Assembly: GCA_025963725.1 (NCBI GenBank)
Contig: JAOQAE010000007.1
Coordinates: 1 to 64,000 of the forward strand
Direction of reading: 5' to 3'
DNA length: 64,000 nt
Source of the DNA: Bacteroidota bacterium
GTDB taxonomy: Bacteria > Bacteroidota > Bacteroidia > 2-12-FULL-35-15
The first letter of the stretch is position 1. The number at the start of each line of letters is the position of its first letter. The translations under genes were made by a program, and so were the position numbers. The notes under the pieces are model-generated. The model saw only the letters and a list, made by a program, of their open reading frames with translations, was not told the DNA's origin and made no database searches. Of this stretch, positions 49,501 to 56,071 are shown piece by piece.

Positions 49501-50509
49501 CAGCGCCCGGAAGCGCGCTCAGGATATTCGAAACATAGGTCAGTGAATCCGTAGGATCTGTGTCGGTATACGTTGCCGAAAAGTTAAAGCAGTTGCCTGC
49601 GCACATCTCCAGCGCATACGGGCCTGTTTGCACCGCGCTTCCGCCAAAGCTGCTGATCGCGCCGCTTGTAGGGCTCGGAACGGTGTTCGAACAGTTCTGC
49701 ACTACGAACTGTATGTCGCGCATTACCGTGCCGATCAGGTTTCCGGCAGCATCGTATTCCTGCACAAGGATCACAAAAACATAGTTACCGATCGTGGTAG
49801 GCGTAAAGCTCAGCAGCCCTGTGTTCGGGTCGATGGTAGTGCCCGGAACAGGCGCCGATCCTGAATAGCCCGGATAGTAGGTTGAGGAAAGCCCCGCAGC
49901 ATCCATCGCATCGATCAGTGAATAATAAAGTGAATCGCCGTCGGTTTCAACCACGCCGTAGCTGTAGTTCACAGGCTGATTGGTACACACATAGGGGATC
50001 GGCTGGGCTGTAAAATACGGCGAGCTGTTGCAGGGAGCTGTAGCGCTGTTCAGCGTTGCCTCGATGTAATAGTTCGCACCGGAAACGTTATCGATCGCAC
50101 TGTTCCGGCAGCAGGTGGAATAGCTCATTGTCCAGGTATCGCATGGCGGCGACAAGGTCACAATTCCCGAATAAGTGTTCATGTTCATTCCCGGGAAAGT
50201 ACCGCCGCTGCAGGAGCTGATCACACCCGGGCAGGTTTGTGAAATATCGGTCCCGCCGGGATTCGTCTGGTTCACGGTCACCGAAGTGCTTCCGCCGCAG
50301 GAGCTGTTAAGGTAAATGATTTGCGATGGCCCCGGATCAAATCCGCCGGTGCAATCCCAGTATAGGTTCAGGTTGATCTGGTACTGGTTGGCGCCAAGGC
50401 ACACATAGGTGATCTCGCCGCCAGCAAGGTGCGATGCGCTTACCTGTTTAGGTGCCAGGAAAAGCGCAAGGGCAATACCCAGAAAAGAAATAATTTTTTT
50501 GAACATCAT
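46505..50509 (-). CDS. Large secreted PKD/Ig-like protein with type B type IX sorting domain
   Basis: I start at 50509 (MMFKKIISFLG), which gives a compact signal peptide ending VSASHLAGG; a frame from 50527 adds six residues. The product is about 1334 residues. The N-terminal 300 residues carry a Cys-rich region (YWDCTGGFDPG, CPGVISSCSGG, STCCRNSA) and a cadherin-like stretch. At about 590-760 there is a domain with WDNGRMQILYTAADLNAMGF, and then at least three Ig-like repeats with the core GGTWSGTGITNASAGTFDPAVAGVG. Two PKD-like domains (SLWSFGDAIS, DSWHWTFGY) and a type B sorting domain (YAPNAFTPNDNGNNDVF, YNRWGE-like FNRWGE, HVTIIK) end the protein. It is probably a surface protein or adhesin working with the type IX system; its Cys-rich N-terminal domain resembles that of other gliding-associated proteins. 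Confidence 0.9.
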   Translation of the reverse strand: MMFKKIISFLGIALALFLAPKQVSASHLAGGEITYVCLGANQYQINLNLYWDCTGGFDPGPSQIIYLNSSCGGSTSVTVNQTNPGGTDISQTCPGVISSCSGGTFPGMNMNTYSGIVTLSPPCDTWTMSYSTCCRNSAIDNVSGANYYIEATLNSATAPCNSSPYFTAQPIPYVCTNQPVNYSYGVVETDGDSLYYSLIDAMDAAGLSSTYYPGYSGSAPVPGTTIDPNTGLLSFTPTTIGNYVFVILVQEYDAAGNLIGTVMRDIQFVVQNCSNTVPSPTSGAISSFGGSAVQTGPYALEMCAGNCFNFSATYTDTDPTDSLTYVSNILSALPGAVVTSSGANPLTVNVSWCAPAGTMGQNLTFTMTIEDNYCPIPGQQTFAYAVSILDATTASPDITICGSQTAQINAYGGSIFNWSVVSGPPMTPANFSCNPCANPIASPSATTTYAVVSNLSGTCDNVDTVTVFVVPDFTFSVTQSSTSSCLLQPIQLGIAGLSPAGPGYTYQWSPATYLSNPTISNPVATITSPGTYTYTVTITNATGCTKTDNITISVIPAVSPTITALADTSFCAGGTATLGVNFGLVPPAISGPSTTGGCSSPTTVIAGTGTLTVNQYPTPYTGFWDNGRMQILYTAADLNAMGFTGGKISSIGFDVAQKNSTAPYNGFTIKMGTTALASLPTGSFQSVPTVVYGPAASTTALGWNMYALTTPYDWDGVSNLIIETCYNNTSWTGNDVLNKTSTSYSSVIVDYEDPTPGCTLTTPDAFAPTTERPNVKFLKCLVPANPANYSYSWAPSATVSAPTAQNTTGSPMATTTFTVTVTDIAGGCSSTDSVQVDVVNINTLTVTPAGPYCVNGSIDTLQVSVPTGTGAWSGTGITNTTLGVFNPTVAGVGTHQIIYAVSGSCGTGADTMDIVVTPTPDATITPVGNQCVTGAPVTLAAVTPGGTWSGTGITNASAGTFDPAVAGVGSYIITYTVLLPCYAQDTVIVPVTSQMDATITHVGPFCTASPAITLSAVDPGGTWSGPGITDAVAGTFDPSVAGGGTHVVTYTITGLCGAVDTDAITVIPSPVISFTSDLTEGCEPTTINFSSTNNQPGGTSLWSFGDAISGVNDTSTLQNPSHTYNYAGSYEVIYSYSNTIGCSDTLTMPGYITIHSQPVAAFTPSPQPATIVDPTVHFLDQSTGLIDSWHWTFGYANDSSLVQNPIYVYPDTGVYMAQLIVTNIHGCADTAFDDVMIDPVLVFYAPNAFTPNDNGNNDVFRVYADGIDKGTFEMRIFNRWGECILKSNKYEEGWNGARNNTGELVEQDVYVWKVTFKDFDGKKHNYIGHVTIIK

Positions 50510-50658
50510 GTATGGAGCCTTAAACAAAATAAAATTTAAGTAAACTATTTAAAATCAATGAGAAACGAAACTTTCTGTCTTATTGTAAAAAGACTACAAA
50601 GTTCCCCTTTTAGTTGCACTATTGCAAAAAAAATGTCACAATTAATTAGGGATTGAAG

Positions 50659-50666
50659 TACCTTTG
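50659..50666 (+). promoter_or_regulatory. -7 box directly before the methyltransferase gene
   Basis: TACCTTTG matches TAnnTTTG and ends 4 bases before the ATG at 50671. This gives a possible leaderless start. The TTTG half is not obvious. Confidence 0.45.
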
Positions 50667-50670
50667 AAGC

Positions 50671-51456
50671 ATGGACAAAATAGCGCTCGCTATTAATTAC
50701 CTGAAATACAGAAAGTTAAGAACAAATGAGCATGGGATTCATTCTCCCTTTGTTTTTAGCCTGTACAATCATGTCTTCAAAAACGCTTCATCCTATTATG
50801 CCTATACCGCTGTAGAAGCTGTCCGCAGCCGGCTTTCGGCCGATAAAAGGATCGTCCGGGTGAAGGATCTTGGCGCCGGTTCGGGCCACAACCAAGGCAA
50901 GGAAAGGACCGTTAGCGGCATTCTGAGAACAGCCGTTAAAAGCCCAAAGTATTCCCAGCTGCTTTTCAGGCTGGTCAACTATTTCCAGCCGGATACCATC
51001 CTCGAGCTGGGGACAAGCCTCGGGATCAGTACCATGTACTTAGCAATTGCTCGCTCAAAATCAACAGTAACAACCATCGAAGGCTGTCCCGAAACACGCC
51101 GGATCGCGCTGGAGAATTTTGCAAGCCTCGGGCTTCCAAACATCCGCTCCCTCGAAGGAAATTTTGATTCGGAATTGCCCGAGGCGCTTCAATCGCTGAA
51201 CACCCTCGACCTTGTATTCTTCGATGGCAATCACCGGAAATCTGCCACCCTCAGCTATTTTGAGCAATGCCTCGAAAAGGCGAACAATGAAAGCATCTTC
51301 ATTTTTGATGATATTTACTGGTCGAAGGAAATGACCGAAGCCTGGGAGCTCATCAAAGCGCATCCCAAAGTGAAGGTAACGATCGACATCTTCCAGCTGG
51401 GAATTGTGTTTTTCAGGAAAGAACAGGTGAAGCAGCATTTTGTGCTGAGCTACTGA
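50671..51456 (+). CDS. Class I SAM-dependent methyltransferase
   Basis: The 261-residue protein has the Rossmann-type methyltransferase core: motif I ILELGTSLGISTMYLA at about 109-124, VTTIEGCPETRRIALENF for the acidic ribose-binding loop, and LDLVFFDGNHRKSATLSYF near 180-200. The segment IFIFDDIYWSKEMTEAW resembles motif of O-methyltransferases of the caffeoyl-CoA or catechol type. The N-terminal 100 residues (YLKYRKLRTNEHGIHSPFVFSLYNHVF) are conserved in Bacteroidota homologues as I remember them. The substrate is unknown. It is monocistronic, starts next to a -7 box and is followed by GC-rich repeats. Confidence 0.85.
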   Translation: MDKIALAINYLKYRKLRTNEHGIHSPFVFSLYNHVFKNASSYYAYTAVEAVRSRLSADKRIVRVKDLGAGSGHNQGKERTVSGILRTAVKSPKYSQLLFRLVNYFQPDTILELGTSLGISTMYLAIARSKSTVTTIEGCPETRRIALENFASLGLPNIRSLEGNFDSELPEALQSLNTLDLVFFDGNHRKSATLSYFEQCLEKANNESIFIFDDIYWSKEMTEAWELIKAHPKVKVTIDIFQLGIVFFRKEQVKQHFVLSY

Positions 51457-51486
51457 GAAGAAATATGCTTAACGAATTTTCCCACG

Positions 51487-51575
51487 GAGCCATTCCCCCT
51501 CCTTGCAGGAGGGGACAGGGGTGGTGATTCCGGATCATGATACCACCCCAGCCCTCCTAAGAGGAGGGAGCAGGC
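51487..51575. repeat. Inverted pair of GC-rich REP-like elements
   Basis: A CCCCTCCTTGCAGGAGGGGACAGGGGTGGT-type element lies at about 51493-51523. An opposite-orientation copy, ACCACCCCAGCCCTCCTAAGAGGAGGG, lies at about 51542-51570. Each contains a short palindrome, and together they can form a large hairpin between the methyltransferase and the ABC ATPase genes. The same element recurs near 52924-53131. Confidence 0.75.
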
Positions 51576-51614
51576 GCTGCATCAGATCAACTTCTCCTAT
51601 CAAATAAATAATTG

Positions 51615-51622
51615 TAAATTTG
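51615..51622 (+). promoter_or_regulatory. -7 box of the ABC ATPase operon
   Basis: TAAATTTG matches TAnnTTTG, 16 bases before the ATG at 51639. The upstream TTTG is poor (TTCT at the right distance). Confidence 0.45.
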
Positions 51623-51638
51623 CTCATATCCATTTACC

Positions 51639-52358
51639 ATGCAATCGATCATCCAACTTTCCGAGATAGCAAAATCCTACAAAATAGGCACCGAGGTGAT
51701 CCATGCGCTCCGCTCCGTTTCCCTCGACATCTACAAGAACGAATACGTAGCGCTGATGGGGCCTTCCGGCTCAGGAAAATCCACATTGATGAATGTGCTG
51801 GGCTGCCTCGACAGTCCTTCCTCCGGCGAGTATGTGCTGAATGGCAAATCGGTTGCGAAGATGCTCGACAACGAGCTTGCCGATGTGCGCAACAAAGAGA
51901 TCGGATTTGTATTTCAATCCTTCAACCTCCTTTCCCGCTCCACCGCGCTTGATAACGTGATGCTTCCGCTTGTGTATGCGGGCTTCTCAAAAGAGCAGCG
52001 CCTCGCACGCGCACAGGAAGTGCTTCACCAGGTAGGGCTTGGAGAACGCATGCTTCACAAGCCGAACGAGCTTTCCGGCGGACAGCGCCAGCGCGTTGCC
52101 ATTGCGAGGGCATTGGTGAACAAGCCGGCGATCATTCTTGCCGATGAGCCTACAGGTAATCTCGATTCAAGGACCTCCGTGGAGATCATGGGCCTTCTCG
52201 AAGAGATCCACAAACAGGGCAACACCATTGTGCTGGTTACGCACGAGGAAGACATCGCGCAGCATGCTCACCGCATTGTAAGGCTGAAGGATGGCGTGGT
52301 TGAGCGCGATTATAAAAATGAGAACATCACCACCGTTTCTTCGAGGCTGGTGCATTAA
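51639..52358 (+). CDS. ABC transporter ATP-binding protein (LolD/MacB type)
   Basis: The 239-residue ATPase has Walker [10 protein letters not shown] (41-49), signature [15 protein letters not shown] (about 144), Walker [13 protein letters not shown] (about 166) and the switch VTHEE (about 205). The sequence [25 protein letters not shown] is typical of the MacB/LolD/FtsE-like subfamily, which powers lipoprotein sorting or efflux with separate FtsX-like permeases. No permease gene is adjacent, so its partner must be elsewhere. The next gene starts 14 bases later and is functionally unrelated. Confidence 0.9.
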   Translation: MQSIIQLSEIAKSYKIGTEVIHALRSVSLDIYKNEYVALMGPSGSGKSTLMNVLGCLDSPSSGEYVLNGKSVAKMLDNELADVRNKEIGFVFQSFNLLSRSTALDNVMLPLVYAGFSKEQRLARAQEVLHQVGLGERMLHKPNELSGGQRQRVAIARALVNKPAIILADEPTGNLDSRTSVEIMGLLEEIHKQGNTIVLVTHEEDIAQHAHRIVRLKDGVVERDYKNENITTVSSRLVH

Positions 52359-52372
52359 TTCAAAAAAAGATC

Positions 52373-52921
52373 ATGAAAGTTTATACAAAAACGGGCGACA
52401 AGGGACAAACCTCCCTCATTGGCGGAACGCGTGTTCCAAAGCATCACATGCGCATTGAAGCATACGGCACAGTGGATGAGCTGAACTCTTATATCGGGCT
52501 CATCCGCGACCAGCAGATCAGCGGCGACAGCAAAAAGATCCTCGTGGAGATCCAGGACAGGCTGTTTACTATCGGCTCTTCACTCGCCTCCGACCCCGAG
52601 CGTTCCAAAATGAAGATCCCGGACCTGAAGGAAGAAGACATCACCCTGCTGGAGCAGGAGATGGACCGCATGAATGAAACACTCCCGGAAATGCGCTCCT
52701 TTGTGCTCCCGGGCGGACATACCACCGTTTCCTATTGTCACATCGCGCGCTGTGTGTGTCGCCGTGCGGAACGGCTCACCATCCACCTTTCGGAGAACAG
52801 CTTTGTGGCTGAGCTCGTGATCATTTACCTCAACCGCCTCAGCGATTATCTTTTTGTGCTTTCGCGAAAGCTGAGCCATGAGCTGAATGCTGAGGAGATC
52901 CCGTGGAAGCCGAGAATGTAA
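52373..52921 (+). CDS. PduO-type cob(I)alamin adenosyltransferase
   Basis: The 182-residue protein shows the features of PduO-type ATP:corrinoid adenosyltransferases, which make adenosylcobalamin from cob(I)alamin and ATP: MKVYTKTGDKGQTSLIGG for ATP binding at the N-terminus, YGTVDELNSYIGL, and the C-terminal RRAERL and LNRLSDYLFVLSR motifs that line the active site. The family works as a trimer of helical bundles. It follows the ABC ATPase gene after 14 bases, and a repeat-rich spacer follows it. There are no other cobalamin genes in the window, so it probably serves salvage. Confidence 0.92.
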   Translation: MKVYTKTGDKGQTSLIGGTRVPKHHMRIEAYGTVDELNSYIGLIRDQQISGDSKKILVEIQDRLFTIGSSLASDPERSKMKIPDLKEEDITLLEQEMDRMNETLPEMRSFVLPGGHTTVSYCHIARCVCRRAERLTIHLSENSFVAELVIIYLNRLSDYLFVLSRKLSHELNAEEIPWKPRM

Positions 52922-52923
52922 GG

Positions 52924-53148
52924 GTACCACCCCGGCCCTCCTAAGAGGAGGGAGCTGATCCTGCTGTATTAGATCATTATTCTTTACCAATATGTTTTCG
53001 CTTGCACAATGCATTCCCCTCCTCCCAGGAGGGGTTAGGGGTGGTCGCTGCCTTGTACTATATCATTATTCTTTACCAAAATGTTCTCGCTTGCACAATG
53101 CATTCCCCTCCTCCCAGGAGGGGTTAGGGGTGGTGGCTGCTTTGTACT
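52924..53148. repeat. REP-like elements with an 87-bp tandem direct duplication
   Basis: A GC-rich element (ACCACCCC...CTAAGAGGAGGG) lies at about 52926-52954. Behind it, 52973-53059 and 53062-53148 are two near-identical 87-bp copies containing TTCGCTTGCACAATGCATT, a CCCCTCCTCCCAGGAGGGG palindrome and GGGGTGGT. They differ at only a handful of positions. The same GC-rich core occurs at 51487-51575. Confidence 0.82.
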
Positions 53149-53265
53149 GCAAATCTGCCTGAAAGAAGATAGACTCTCCCGCAAAAACCAAACAAGCCCA
53201 ACAAGCCTGTAATCCTTGATTTTATTAATGTTTTGAACAAAAAAGCAAAAAACCTCAATATAGTG

Positions 53266-53295
53266 TTTGATAAGTGGAATTAATTTTTACTTTTG
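53266..53295 (+). promoter_or_regulatory. Promoter of the DUF2795-like gene
   Basis: TTTG at 53266-53269 and TACTTTTG at 53288-53295 are 18 bases apart, a good fit to the Bacteroidota promoter. The transcript leader to the ATG at 53381 would be about 80 bases. Confidence 0.65.
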
Positions 53296-53380
53296 CACGA
53301 AATTGATAGTTTTTCAAAAAAATTCGATTGGGACGTAACAAGCTAAAAAAATTTACGTTCTAATTTTAAAAATAAGCATT

Positions 53381-53602
53381 ATGTACTGGACACTTGAATT
53401 GGCAAAGCACTTAGAAGATGCACCATGGCCTGCCACCAAAGACGAATTGATAGATTTCGGCATTCGCTCGGGGGCACCGATGGAAGTTATTGAGAACCTC
53501 CAGGAAATTGAAGACGAAGGTGAAATTTATGAGTCGATCGAAGAGATCTGGCCTGATTACCCTACAAAAGAAGATTTCTTCTTCAATGAAGATGAATACT
53601 AG
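53381..53602 (+). CDS. Small acidic DUF2795-like protein
   Basis: The 73-residue protein (MYWTLELAKHLEDAPWPATKDELIDFGIRSG) matches a short family conserved in Bacteroidota, related to DUF2795, with helices and many Asp/Glu in the C-terminal half. No catalytic motif is visible. It is monocistronic, with a good promoter and terminator, which suggests a small, highly expressed housekeeping protein. The function is unknown. Confidence 0.8.
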   Translation: MYWTLELAKHLEDAPWPATKDELIDFGIRSGAPMEVIENLQEIEDEGEIYESIEEIWPDYPTKEDFFFNEDEY

Positions 53603-53623
53603 CTTATAATGAGTGTATGTATT

Positions 53624-53653
53624 AAAAAGCCTCCGCAATTGTGGGGGCTTTTT
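53624..53653 (+). terminator. Rho-independent terminator
   Basis: AAAAAGCC and GGCTTTTT form the arms of an imperfect stem (one mismatch) around CAATTG, 21 bases after the stop of the small gene. Confidence 0.85.
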
Positions 53654-53656
53654 AAT

Positions 53657-53664
53657 TAACTTTG
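53657..53664 (+). promoter_or_regulatory. -7 box directly before tilS
   Basis: TAACTTTG matches TAnnTTTG and ends 4 bases before the ATG at 53669. Confidence 0.42.
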
Positions 53665-53668
53665 GTTC

Positions 53669-54997
53669 ATGCTCCAGGCATTTGTAAATAATTTAAAAAA
53701 GGAACAGCTCATCGCTCCCGGCGATACGGTTTTGCTTGCAGTAAGCGGCGGCATCGATTCGGTGGTGATGTGCGAACTTTTTCACAAAGCCGGGATCAGC
53801 TTCAGCATCGCCCACTGCAACTTTCAGCTGCGCGGGAAAGAAAGCGAAGGCGATGAGGCATTCGTAAAAAAGCTGGCCGCTGCATACAACGTTCCTTTTC
53901 ATTCCATCCGCTTTAAAACAAACGCTTTCGCAAAGAAGAACAAGCTGTCCATCCAGGTGGCTGCACGCAACCTTCGCTATGAATGGTTTGAGCAGCTGCG
54001 TGAAGCATCCGGCTCTGCTTCCATCGCCACAGCGCATCATGCCGATGATTCCGTGGAAACCTTTCTCATCAACCTGGTCCGCGGCACCGGGATTGCGGGA
54101 CTGCACGGCATACTTCCCAAACAAGGCAAGATCATCCGCCCGATGCTGTTTTGCAATAAAGAGGCGATCAGTGATTTTGCAAAAAAGAACAAGCTGAAAT
54201 TCCGCAGCGACAGCAGCAACGATTCCGATAAATACCTTCGCAACAGGATCAGGAAAAGCATATTGCCCGCCTTAAAAAAACTAAACCCTTCCATCGATAC
54301 TGCCATCCTCAAAAACATTGAACACTTATCCGGGGTGGAACAAATTTTTCGCAGGGAGATCCTGAGAACAAAAAAAGAGATCCTCCGTGTTAAAAATTCA
54401 ACAGTTTATATTTCTATCAGCGGGCTGAAAGAGCTTGATCCCCTTCCTGCATATCTTTTTGAGCTTTTAAAACCTTATGGCTTTAATGCCGCTTCCATCG
54501 AAGAGATCATCCACTCGCTCGGCACCATTTCCGGCAAGCAGTTCACATCCGCAACGCACCGCCTCATCAGGGACAGGAAGGACCTGATCATTCAGCCAAA
54601 AGAGCAGCTGGCGGCTGAAAGCGCCTCCTTCACAGTAAAAAAAAACCAACGCAGCGCAGAGGGAGAAGGCATCAGGCTTTCCTTCTCACAATTGCCTGCT
54701 GGCACAAATTTTTCGCGTTCTGAAATGAGCGCTTCACTGGATCTTGACACACTCAGCTTCCCACTCACCATCCGTAAATGGAGAGAAGGGGATTCTTTTC
54801 AGCCGATCGGAATGAAAGGCAAAAAAAAGCTGAGCGATTTTTTCATCGACCGGAAATTGTCGATCGCACAAAAAGAAGATACCTGGCTGCTTGTATCGGG
54901 CGGAGAGATCGCCTGGGTGATCGGCCAGCGGATCGACGACCGTTTTAAGGTCAGCGCCCAAACAAAAAAGATTTATTTTGCAGAATTAACAGAGTAG
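53669..54997 (+). CDS. tilS: tRNA(Ile)-lysidine synthetase
   Basis: The 442-residue enzyme converts C34 of tRNA-Ile(CAU) to lysidine, so that it reads AUA instead of AUG. The PP-loop SGGIDS is at residues 26-31, followed by ISFSIAHCNFQLRG and the RNLRYEWFEQL and TAHHADDSVETFLINLVRGTGIAGLHG motifs of the N-terminal catalytic domain. The C-terminal domain has the WREGDSFQPIGMKGKKKLSDFFIDRK motif near residue 375. The length is normal. Its start lies right behind a -7 box. It is followed by a membrane protein gene after 16 bases. Confidence 0.95.
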   Translation: MLQAFVNNLKKEQLIAPGDTVLLAVSGGIDSVVMCELFHKAGISFSIAHCNFQLRGKESEGDEAFVKKLAAAYNVPFHSIRFKTNAFAKKNKLSIQVAARNLRYEWFEQLREASGSASIATAHHADDSVETFLINLVRGTGIAGLHGILPKQGKIIRPMLFCNKEAISDFAKKNKLKFRSDSSNDSDKYLRNRIRKSILPALKKLNPSIDTAILKNIEHLSGVEQIFRREILRTKKEILRVKNSTVYISISGLKELDPLPAYLFELLKPYGFNAASIEEIIHSLGTISGKQFTSATHRLIRDRKDLIIQPKEQLAAESASFTVKKNQRSAEGEGIRLSFSQLPAGTNFSRSEMSASLDLDTLSFPLTIRKWREGDSFQPIGMKGKKKLSDFFIDRKLSIAQKEDTWLLVSGGEIAWVIGQRIDDRFKVSAQTKKIYFAELTE

Positions 54998-54999
54998 CT

Positions 55000-55007
55000 T
55001 AACTTTG
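55000..55007 (+). promoter_or_regulatory. -7 box directly before the small membrane protein gene
   Basis: TAACTTTG matches TAnnTTTG and ends 6 bases before the ATG at 55014. Confidence 0.42.
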
Positions 55008-55013
55008 AAGAAT

Positions 55014-55541
55014 ATGCAAGAGGAAATCATTTTTGAAGAGAAGCAGTATATCGGCTACAATAAATGGTCGATCCTGTGGCGCACCGTTCTTGCACTTTTT
55101 TGTTTTGTCCTTTATTACTGGAGTGAAAATCCGAAACCCCTTGATGTAACGGTGATCAATATTCCTTCTTCCCCGGTGGATGAAGATTCCGGCCAGCTGT
55201 TCTTCCTGATGGGCCTCGTACTGATGCTGCTTTCGCTGGTGATGATCTTTGTGCTGCACATTCATACACGGGTGGTTGGGAAAAACCTGATCCTCGACGG
55301 GCTCTGGACCTCCCGCAAGGTGAAGATCGACCTCAATAACATTGTGGATGTAAAACAGGTGAAGTACAGCAAGTACCTGCTGAACCGCCCCGTTTACAAT
55401 TTACATTTCAAGAATAAGATCCGTTTCTTCACCCAGGGAAACGATGCCGTTGAGATTACGGACAAAGAAGGGCTGAAATACCGTATCGGCAGCCAGAAAG
55501 CAGCCGAACTGTGCAAGCTGTTGAAAGACCTGGCTGCTTAG
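55014..55541 (+). CDS. Small membrane protein with two transmembrane segments
   Basis: I use the ATG at 55014 (MQEEIIFEEKQY) over a TTG at 55005, because the TTG lies within the -7 box. The product of 175 residues has two hydrophobic segments (ILWRTVLALFCFVLYYW and LFFLMGLVLMLLSLVMIFVL) and a C-terminal cytoplasmic domain of about 80 residues with beta strands (NLILDGLWTSRKVKIDLNNIVDVKQV, VYNLHFKNKIRFFTQG) that resembles a PH-like bacterial domain. The function is unknown. It is conserved in style with small Bacteroidota membrane proteins, but I cannot name a family. Confidence 0.75.
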   Translation: MQEEIIFEEKQYIGYNKWSILWRTVLALFCFVLYYWSENPKPLDVTVINIPSSPVDEDSGQLFFLMGLVLMLLSLVMIFVLHIHTRVVGKNLILDGLWTSRKVKIDLNNIVDVKQVKYSKYLLNRPVYNLHFKNKIRFFTQGNDAVEITDKEGLKYRIGSQKAAELCKLLKDLAA

Positions 55542-55638
55542 CCCGGCGAATTTTCGTTCCAGATTTTTGTAACGCTTCCTTTTTATTTTGCGTATAATAT
55601 TAAGTTCTCTGTATACTAACCACTAAATTGTTATCCCC

Positions 55639-55938
55639 ATGACAAATACTACTAACCTCCTGAAGCCCGTTCTTATCGAGAAAGAGAACATCAGCGGCTT
55701 AAAATTCCCCGAAAACGATGTGCTTACATCAAAAGAAGACATTAAGACCCGAACGGCTGCGCTCGATAAAGCCCTTAAGCTCGGAAACCTTGAACATGGC
55801 AAGATCAAGATCATTTTCGAAGATGCCGAAGGCGTAAAGCAGGTGAACACCACCGTATGGGGTGTCACGGATAAAAGAGTGATCCTGAAAAAGGGAGCAG
55901 TAGTGCCCATCCACCGCATTCATGAAGTGATCGTATAG
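55639..55938 (+). CDS. Small conserved hypothetical protein, possibly SH3-like
   Basis: The 99-residue protein has a charged N-terminal half (LTSKEDIKTRTAALDKALKLGNLEHG) and a C-terminal beta section (KIKIIFEDAEGVKQVNTTVWGVTDKRVILKKGAVVPIHRIHEVIV) that looks like a small barrel of the SH3 or LSm type. No family is recognised with certainty, and no signal or membrane segment is present. It has its own strong terminator. Confidence 0.7.
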   Translation: MTNTTNLLKPVLIEKENISGLKFPENDVLTSKEDIKTRTAALDKALKLGNLEHGKIKIIFEDAEGVKQVNTTVWGVTDKRVILKKGAVVPIHRIHEVIV

Positions 55939-55982
55939 AACGTTAAAATTTCATAAATCACGATCAATTACTAATAATAATT

Positions 55983-56016
55983 AAAAAATAGCCCCGTACC
56001 ATCGGGGCTATTTTTT
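55983..56016 (+). terminator. Rho-independent terminator
   Basis: A perfect 14-bp stem (AAAAAATAGCCCCG and its complement) encloses TACCAT and ends in T residues. Confidence 0.92.
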
Positions 56017-56071
56017 TAACTTTACCTCATAAGGCAAAAGCCAAATTTTATTTTACACAAAAAATAAATTT

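Larger units (their letters stand above)
52922..53380. other. 459-bp intergenic region before the DUF2795-like gene
   Basis: It holds the tandem 87-bp repeats in its first half and an AT-rich promoter region with a long leader in its second half. I see no gene in it. Confidence 0.7.
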
